From Nocardia araoensis NBRC 100135 (GTDB lineage: Bacteria; Actinomycetota; Actinomycetes; Mycobacteriales; Mycobacteriaceae), in contig NZ_BAFR01000174.1 in NCBI RefSeq assembly GCF_000308435.1, forward strand, positions 1 through 64,000: a DNA stretch of 64,000 nucleotides, given 5' to 3'. The notes below the pieces were generated by a model that was given only the letters and a program-made list of their open reading frames with translations, did not search any database and was not told where the DNA came from. Of the stretch, positions 59,078-64,000 are shown in pieces. Each line of letters starts with the position of its first letter. Position 1 is the stretch's first letter. The translations under genes were made by a program, and so were the position numbers.

Positions 59078-59874
59078 ACAACCTCCATCGCGAACTAGCG
59101 CCGATCACGTCCGAGGCGTGGGCTGCCATCGAGGAGGAGGCGACGCGCACGTTCAAGCGGCACATCGCGGGCCGGCGCGTCGTCGACCTGTCCGGTCCGC
59201 ACGGCGTCGACTACTCCGCGGTGGGCACGGGGCACACCACGCCGATCGACGCACCGGACGCGGGGGTGTTCGCCCGTCAGCGAGTGGTGGCGCCGCTGGT
59301 CGAACTGCGCGTGCCGTTCACGCTCGACCGCGAGGAACTCGACAACGTGGAGCGCGGCGCGCAGGACGCCGACCTGGACCCGGTGAAGGACGCCGCGAAG
59401 AAGATGGCGTTCGCCGAGGACCGGGCGATCTTCGAGGGTTATCCGACCGCGCAGATCACCGGCATCCGCGCGAGTTCGTCCAACGATCCGATCACGCTGC
59501 CCAGCGACACCAGGCTGGTCCCCGAGTCGATCGCGCAGGCGTTGACCGCGCTGCGGCTGGCCGGTGTCGACGGGCCGTACTCGGTGCTGCTCAGCGCCGA
59601 TCTGTACACCGCGGTCAGCGAGACCTCCGACCACGGCCACATGATCCGCACGCATATCGAGCGCTTGATCCCGGAAGGGGAGATCATCTGGGCGCCCGCC
59701 ATCGACGGTGCGATCGTGCTCACCACCCGCGGCGGCGACTTCGATCTGCGCATCGGCCAGGACCTGTCCATCGGCTACCTGTCGCACGACAGCACGTCGG
59801 TGCAGCTGTACTTCCAGCAGAGCCTGACGTTCCTGGTGTACACGGCCGAGGCCGCGGTCCCGCTGACCCTCTGA
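59074..59874 (+). CDS. Type 1 encapsulin shell protein
   Basis: A 266-residue HK97-fold protein forming a protein nanocompartment, usually 60 subunits of about 24 nm. It opens MNNLHRELAPITSEAWAAIE and has RRVVDLSGPHGVDYSAVGTG (20 residues), DREELDNVERGAQDADLDPV (20) and the end LYFQQSLTFLVYTAEAAVPL. Length is normal. ATGA overlap with dyp and GGAGCAT upstream. In mycobacteria the DyP encapsulin protects against oxidative stress in acid; same role is inferred. Confidence 0.96.
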   Translation: MNNLHRELAPITSEAWAAIEEEATRTFKRHIAGRRVVDLSGPHGVDYSAVGTGHTTPIDAPDAGVFARQRVVAPLVELRVPFTLDREELDNVERGAQDADLDPVKDAAKKMAFAEDRAIFEGYPTAQITGIRASSSNDPITLPSDTRLVPESIAQALTALRLAGVDGPYSVLLSADLYTAVSETSDHGHMIRTHIERLIPEGEIIWAPAIDGAIVLTTRGGDFDLRIGQDLSIGYLSHDSTSVQLYFQQSLTFLVYTAEAAVPLTL

Positions 59875-59939
59875 GCACCGGTCACATCTGGGAACGGCCA
59901 GGTGCGCGGCCGGAACGCGAAACGGTACGGTGGCCGGAT

Positions 59940-60494
59940 ATGCGCCATGAACAGGTAGGTGAGATGACAACGGTGCGGGCGGGTGTCGTTCCGACGCAGC
60001 GCGCCGTGTTCTACAGCGTGCTCGGCGTTCTGGCGACCGTCACGATCTGTGGTTCGTTCGTCGCCGCGTTCGGGGTGAACCGGGTGTTCACCGGCCTACT
60101 GGCCGGAGCGGTCGTCGGCATCGCGGTACTGACCGCCCTGTTCACCCGGGACGCCGTCGTGCTCACCGATCACGCCATCTACCGGCGCAAGCCGTGGACG
60201 GTCTCCAGTATTTCGTGGGACCGGGTGGTGGCCGGGCGCTTCACGCTCGACGAGCGCGCCCGGTGGTCACTGGCGCTGGACCTCTCCGGCGGCGACGAAC
60301 CGCACGGCGAACTGGTGCTGCTGTCCATTCCCCCGGTGGTCCGCCCGGTCGCGGGAGCGTACGACCTGCGCAAACGCGACCAGGTGACGGAGATCCGGGC
60401 GATACTGCGGCGCAAGCGGATTCCGGTGACCGTGTTGCCGCAGATCGCGGGCGCGTTGCAGGAGCATTGGCAGATCGCGCCGCCGACGCACTGA
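59940..60494 (+). CDS. Membrane-anchored PH-domain-like protein
   Basis: A 184-residue protein: two hydrophobic helices near residues 25-70 (VFYSVLGVLATVTICGSFVA, LLAGAVVGIAVLTALF), then a beta-rich cytoplasmic domain with AIYRRKPWTVSSISWDRVVA and a basic helix at the end, the layout of actinobacterial PH-like (bPH) membrane proteins. Function unknown. TACGGT 8 bases before ATG 59940 supports this start over ATG 59964. Confidence 0.65.
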   Translation: MRHEQVGEMTTVRAGVVPTQRAVFYSVLGVLATVTICGSFVAAFGVNRVFTGLLAGAVVGIAVLTALFTRDAVVLTDHAIYRRKPWTVSSISWDRVVAGRFTLDERARWSLALDLSGGDEPHGELVLLSIPPVVRPVAGAYDLRKRDQVTEIRAILRRKRIPVTVLPQIAGALQEHWQIAPPTH

Positions 60495-60648
60495 GGGGCG
60501 CGACCGCTTGATAGAGGCGGAACTTCCAATACCTCCGGCGCACCGCCCTTTACGCCCCCGCCCGAGCCGAGTTCGTTCCCTCCGCCATTGGGGCGCCGGG
60601 GCGGTGAAAACCAGGTTCAGTTAGTGGTGGAAGGTTTATCCATCCGCG

Positions 60649-62142
60649 TCAGTAGGTCCAGTTCGTGCCGGTGCCTCGGTACTGCTCCACGGAGATGGGC
60701 TCGGCACCAGGCTTCATGTGATCGAGGTAGAGCCGTCCGTGCAAGTGGTCCACCTCGTGGGCGACCAGGCGCGCGACGCCGCGATCGAACACGGTGATCC
60801 GGGTGTTGCCGTCGATATCGGTGTGCTCTACGTGGATCGTCAACGGGCGCGGTACCCGCCCGCGCAGGTCGAAGAAGCTCAAGCATCCTTCGTATTGTTC
60901 GTCTTCCCCGCTGGTTTCGACGATGCGTGGGTTGAACAGCGTGATGGTATCTCCGTTGGGGGTTCGCACGATCGCTGCGGCACGGCTGATGCCGATCTGG
61001 GGCGCGGCGATGCCCATCCCCTTGCCGAATACGTGAGCCTGGGCTACACGTTCGGCGGCTGAATTCAGTTCGGCCACGACGCGGCGCGCGTCTTCGGCTT
61101 CGGCCGGCAGGTCGAACGGGCGCGCGACCTGGCGCAGGATCTCGTCACCTTCCTGCGCGATGCCCAGTCCAGCCATGATCTTGCTCGGTGGGGTGCGTTC
61201 GTCATCGCTGCGTCCGCGGAAGTCCCATTCGAGGCGGTAACGCGCATGCAGCGGCGGATCGTCGGTGGACCAGGCGTAGATGTGCCGTTCCCGGTCGACC
61301 TGCTGGGAAATGGGCGTGCGGAACGGCTGACCTTCGGCCGCCATCGAGGTCTGGAGCCCCCAAACCGAGGGCTCGAGCGCGGCGGGGAAGTCCAACCGCA
61401 CCGACAGGCGGTTGGTGGGTAGGCGGACCGCGCGCTGAAACCAGTTGCCCCAGTGCGCCTCTGAGACGGTGTAGTCGTACTCGATCCAGCAGGCATGGCC
61501 GGGGTAGAGCGGGAAGTGGCGGCCACCATCGAGTTCGCTGAACATCAGCCAGACTTCCTTGAACGCATCGCGGTCATGGTGGGCGGTCCAGGCCATGGGC
61601 TCGGCGCGGTGTTCGCCGTGCCAGGCATGCAAGTCGATCTCATCCCAGGTCAGTGGGTGTTCCTGATAAAGCTGGTTGGATCGCTCGGGGTCGCCGGGGT
61701 AGCGGTCGACCGAGATCCGGATCAGGTAGCGGGTGATCGGTTCGGAGCCGCCGTTGATCAGGCGCCGCCGTTGGCGCAGCCGGTAGGTGTGCCCGTCGAA
61801 GGACAAGCTCGCATCGTCGTGATCAACCACCAGTGACCCGGCAGCGTCGCTGAGATCGACAGCGGCCGGACGGGTGACGGCGGAGCGGGAGGCGCGGAAC
61901 TCCTCGAACGCGGCCCGCAGTGCCCCACCGGCTTGAAGGGCCGACTCGGCGCAGGCGGCGAACTCTCGGGATGGCTTCTCGGTGCCGGATTCGATCTTGG
62001 ACACATACGGGCGGCTGTAGCCGAGTTTGGCGGCCAGTGCCCGGCGTGACAGGCCACGGACATCGCGCCAGCGGCGCAACTCGAGCGCGAAGGCATTGAC
62101 CTGCGTCACGGCATTGTCGGGCGAGGTTTCGGCCGGGGTCAC
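60649..62142 (-). CDS. XRE-type HTH / unknown domain / peptide deformylase fusion
   Basis: A 497-residue fusion. Residues 14-70 are an XRE helix-turn-helix (FALELRRWRDVRGLSRRALA, AAKLGYSRPYVSKIESGTEK). Residues about 95-330 form a beta-rich domain with many Trp, Tyr and Asp that I do not recognise (WDEIDLHAWHGEHRAEPMAW; HACWIEYDYTVSEAHWGNWF). Residues about 340-485 are a peptide deformylase with all three active-site motifs: GMGIAAPQ (375-382), EGCLS (418-422) and HEVDH (462-466). The GTG at 62142 has AGGAG 8 bases upstream. Divergent from a dTDP-glucose dehydratase. It may be a self-sensing regulator or a resistance/processing enzyme for the neighbouring pathway. Confidence 0.9.
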   Translation of the reverse strand: MTPAETSPDNAVTQVNAFALELRRWRDVRGLSRRALAAKLGYSRPYVSKIESGTEKPSREFAACAESALQAGGALRAAFEEFRASRSAVTRPAAVDLSDAAGSLVVDHDDASLSFDGHTYRLRQRRRLINGGSEPITRYLIRISVDRYPGDPERSNQLYQEHPLTWDEIDLHAWHGEHRAEPMAWTAHHDRDAFKEVWLMFSELDGGRHFPLYPGHACWIEYDYTVSEAHWGNWFQRAVRLPTNRLSVRLDFPAALEPSVWGLQTSMAAEGQPFRTPISQQVDRERHIYAWSTDDPPLHARYRLEWDFRGRSDDERTPPSKIMAGLGIAQEGDEILRQVARPFDLPAEAEDARRVVAELNSAAERVAQAHVFGKGMGIAAPQIGISRAAAIVRTPNGDTITLFNPRIVETSGEDEQYEGCLSFFDLRGRVPRPLTIHVEHTDIDGNTRITVFDRGVARLVAHEVDHLHGRLYLDHMKPGAEPISVEQYRGTGTNWTY

Positions 62143-62177
62143 TGTCGGTGCTCCTGTTCGCGCAGGGTGTGCATGTG

Positions 62178-62196
62178 CGTGAGTACCCCGTGAGTA
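62178..62196. promoter_or_regulatory. CGTGAGTA direct repeat before the HTH-deformylase gene
   Basis: CGTGAGTA at 62178-62185 and 62189-62196 form an 11-bp-period direct repeat 36-54 bases upstream of the HTH-deformylase start. A plausible operator for its XRE domain. Confidence 0.45.
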
Positions 62197-62321
62197 TGCG
62201 CCCACTCTGACGAAACACCCTGCATCCGTGGGGAAATTGCACACCCAGCGACCCACCTCCGGCTTGATCTGTTGATTGCCCTGGGGTGGTTCGCGGCCAA
62301 TACGATTCGGGGAGACACAAC

Positions 62322-63308
62322 ATGAGCAGAGTCCTGGTGACCGGGGGTGCGGGTTTCATCGGCTCGCACTACGTCCGGCATCTACTCGGCCACGATGACG
62401 TCGAGCAGGTCACTGTGCTCGACGCACTCACTTACGCTGGGCACGCGGAGAACCTCGGCGCCGCGATGCTCTCGCCGCGGCTGCGTCTGGTTACCGGCGA
62501 TATCGGTGACTCCGTCCTGGTGGATGAGTTGGCGGCTTCACACGACGAAATCGTCCACCTGGCCGCGGAGTCACACGTCGATCACTCCTTCGCTCAGGCC
62601 GCACGGTTCATCGCCACGAATGTGGCAGGCACGCAGACGGTTCTCGATGCCGCCCTCCGACACCGGATCGCCAAGGTGGTGCATGTGTCCACCGATGAGG
62701 TGTACGGGCCCGCGCTTGAATGTGCCGCGAGCGAGGACGCCCCGATGGCGCCGACCGTGCCGTACGCGGCGAGCAAGGCCGCTGCGGACCTGATCGCGTT
62801 GTCCTACTACCGGACTCACGGCGTGCCGGTGTGTGTGACTCGCTCGTCGAACAACTACGGCCCGCATCAGCACCCGGAAAAGATCATCCCTGCCCACATC
62901 ACCGCGTTGTTGCACGGAACCAAGATCGTGCTGCATGGCGACGGACAGCATGTGCGGAACTGGCTGCACGTCGCCGACAACTGCGCGGGCCTGGAGCTCG
63001 TGCGCCGCCACGGCACTCCGGGGCAGGTCTACAACCTGGGCGGTGGAACCGATTTGACCAACGAAGCCCTCACAGGGCTGATCTTGGCCGCGATGGGCGC
63101 GGACTGGGATCGCGTCATCCGGGTGCCCGATCGCCGCTGCAACGACCGCCGCTACGCGATGACCTGGGACAAGATCGCCCGGCTGGGATACCGGCCCCGG
63201 CTCAGCATCGCAGACGGGCTCGCCGAGACCATCGCTTGGTATCGCGCCAATGCCGACCTATGGGCGCCGATGCTGGCCGCCCGCGCCGGCGCCGGTGTCC
63301 GGCGGTGA
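62322..63308 (+). CDS. dTDP-glucose 4,6-dehydratase-like NAD-dependent SDR
   Basis: A 328-residue extended SDR of the RfbB/dTDP-glucose 4,6-dehydratase group: VLVTGGAGFIGSHYVRHLLG (20 residues), HLAAESHVDHSFAQ, VSTDEVYG, catalytic YAASKAAADLIALSYYR, and RSSNNYGPHQHPEKIIPAHI (20 residues, close to RfbB). It makes 4-keto-6-deoxy nucleotide sugars. It is not in a rhamnose operon; the GTG of the following ATP-grasp gene overlaps its stop. GGGGAG precedes the ATG at 62322. Divergent from the HTH-deformylase fusion, with a promoter box (TACGAT at 62301) between. Confidence 0.88.
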   Translation: MSRVLVTGGAGFIGSHYVRHLLGHDDVEQVTVLDALTYAGHAENLGAAMLSPRLRLVTGDIGDSVLVDELAASHDEIVHLAAESHVDHSFAQAARFIATNVAGTQTVLDAALRHRIAKVVHVSTDEVYGPALECAASEDAPMAPTVPYAASKAAADLIALSYYRTHGVPVCVTRSSNNYGPHQHPEKIIPAHITALLHGTKIVLHGDGQHVRNWLHVADNCAGLELVRRHGTPGQVYNLGGGTDLTNEALTGLILAAMGADWDRVIRVPDRRCNDRRYAMTWDKIARLGYRPRLSIADGLAETIAWYRANADLWAPMLAARAGAGVRR

Positions 63309-64000
63309 GCGAGGCACGGGTCCTGGTCACCGGTGTCGGCGGCCAGCCCGGTTTCGACCTGGCGCGGCGCCTGCGTCAGCTCGGCGCCACGGTCATCGGC
63401 GTCGACGCTGACCCGCTGGCCAACGGGTTACTACTGGACGGGATCGAACCGCGGCTGTGCCCGCATGTCGAGGACACCCATTACGGGCCGGCACTGATGA
63501 AGCTGTGCGGCACCGAGGCCGTCGACGCGGTTGCCCCCACCGTCGAAGCCGAGCTGCCTGCGCTTATCGAGATGACCGCCGGAATGTACACGCTGGGTAC
63601 GCGGACCTGGCTGCCGCCGAGTTCGGCCGTCACCGCCTGCCGGGACAAAGCCACCTTCGCCGAGGCGCTCGCGGCGGCCGGCGTCGCACACCCGGCAACG
63701 TGGCTGCCCGAACAGCTCGAAGGCGCGCCCTCCGATGGGGAGTTCGTCGTCAAACCCCGTCGGGGCCAGGGATCACGTGGCGTCCTGGCTTGTCAGGGCC
63801 GTGACCGAGCGCGCGCGGCCTGCCTGCTGATCGAGGACCCGATCGTGCAAACCCGGATCATCGGCACCGAATTCACCGCTGACTGTCTCGTCGGCGACGA
63901 CGGCCGAGCTGGTGTCGTCCTGCGGTGGCGGCTGCTGACCAAAGGCGGGCTGTCGATCGTGACCAGCACCTTCACCGACCCCGACATCAATGCCCTCGTG
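63305..64000 (+). CDS. ATP-grasp ligase, N-terminal part (runs off window)
   Basis: The visible 232 residues show an N-terminal Rossmann-like preATP-grasp domain (ARVLVTGVGGQPGFDLARRL, VIGVDADPLANGLLLDGI) and the start of the ATP-grasp domain (ACRDKATFAEALAAAGVAHP, FVVKPRRGQGSRGVL with the glycine-rich lid, and TEFTADCLV). It resembles carbamoyl-phosphate-synthase-like ligases that join amino acids or other acids to amines. The GTG overlaps the upstream stop codon by four bases, so it is co-translated. The 3' end lies beyond the window, so domain order after residue 232 is unknown. Confidence 0.88.
   Translation, partial: MSEARVLVTGVGGQPGFDLARRLRQLGATVIGVDADPLANGLLLDGIEPRLCPHVEDTHYGPALMKLCGTEAVDAVAPTVEAELPALIEMTAGMYTLGTRTWLPPSSAVTACRDKATFAEALAAAGVAHPATWLPEQLEGAPSDGEFVVKPRRGQGSRGVLACQGRDRARAACLLIEDPIVQTRIIGTEFTADCLVGDDGRAGVVLRWRLLTKGGLSIVTSTFTDPDINALV

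Noticed and set aside
59118..60494. 458-codon frame overlapping encapsulin and the PH-like gene
   Set aside because: Its first two thirds are an out-of-frame reading of encapsulin; only the part from 59940 is supported, by a leaderless promoter.

Overview
The window is a continuous stretch of a very GC-rich chromosome from a mycolic-acid actinomycete, most likely Nocardia or a close relative. Reasons: MspA-type outer-membrane porins, an mprA-mprB-pepD-moaB2 block and a pcrA / M23 peptidase / sucC-sucD block ordered as in Mycobacterium, many GTG starts, and strong Ala/Arg/Gly codon bias. It looks mostly like ordinary chromosome; I see no transposase, integrase, CRISPR array, rRNA or tRNA. About 69 genes are listed, including five that are very small or cut by the window edges.

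Layout. 1-2.0 kb: two MspA porin genes (one cut by the left edge), a tiny ORF and moaB2. 2.1-5.9 kb: envelope-stress cluster pepD, mprB, mprA, with 11-bp-period CTGAGA repeats in front of both mprA and pepD. 6.2-11.2 kb: a complete conservon (sensor kinase, roadblock protein, DUF742 protein, small GTPase) translationally coupled to a degenerate MHYT membrane protein. 11.4-12.5 kb: DUF1906 lysin-like protein. 12.9-15.8 kb: a divergent zinc-starvation locus of zinc-free ribosomal protein paralogues (L32, L31B, L28, L33, S14, S18) and the ribosome-hibernation factor MRF, with two Zur-box-like sites between the two arms. 15.9-24.8 kb: LysM/B-lectin protein, lipoprotein, purH-purN, two membrane proteins and sucC-sucD.

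25-37 kb: M23 peptidase with a tryptophan-repeat cytoplasmic tail, regulators, pcrA, chorismate mutase, succinate-semialdehyde dehydrogenase, pgi and a K+ channel. 37.5-50.9 kb: an accessory-looking series of regulator/target pairs (LysR/NTF2, TetR/hydrolase, TetR/enoyl-CoA hydratase, TetR/DUF4386, MocR/PNPOx), several with clear palindromic operators, plus a Met-rich MspA porin and short tandem repeats. 51-60.5 kb: FAD oxidoreductase, esterase, Fpg/Nei-like glycosylase, cobF, thyA-folA, a cupin, a DyP peroxidase with an encapsulin-targeting tail next to its encapsulin shell, and a PH-like membrane protein.

60.6-64 kb (window end): the most unusual part. A protein fusing an XRE helix-turn-helix, an unrecognised middle domain and a complete peptide deformylase is divergent from a dTDP-glucose 4,6-dehydratase overlapping an ATP-grasp ligase that runs off the window. 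This looks like the start of a specialised, self-regulated biosynthetic locus.

Regulatory logic: many genes without a Shine-Dalgarno have a TANNNT -10 box 6-8 bases before the start codon, indicating leaderless transcripts; I used this to choose starts.
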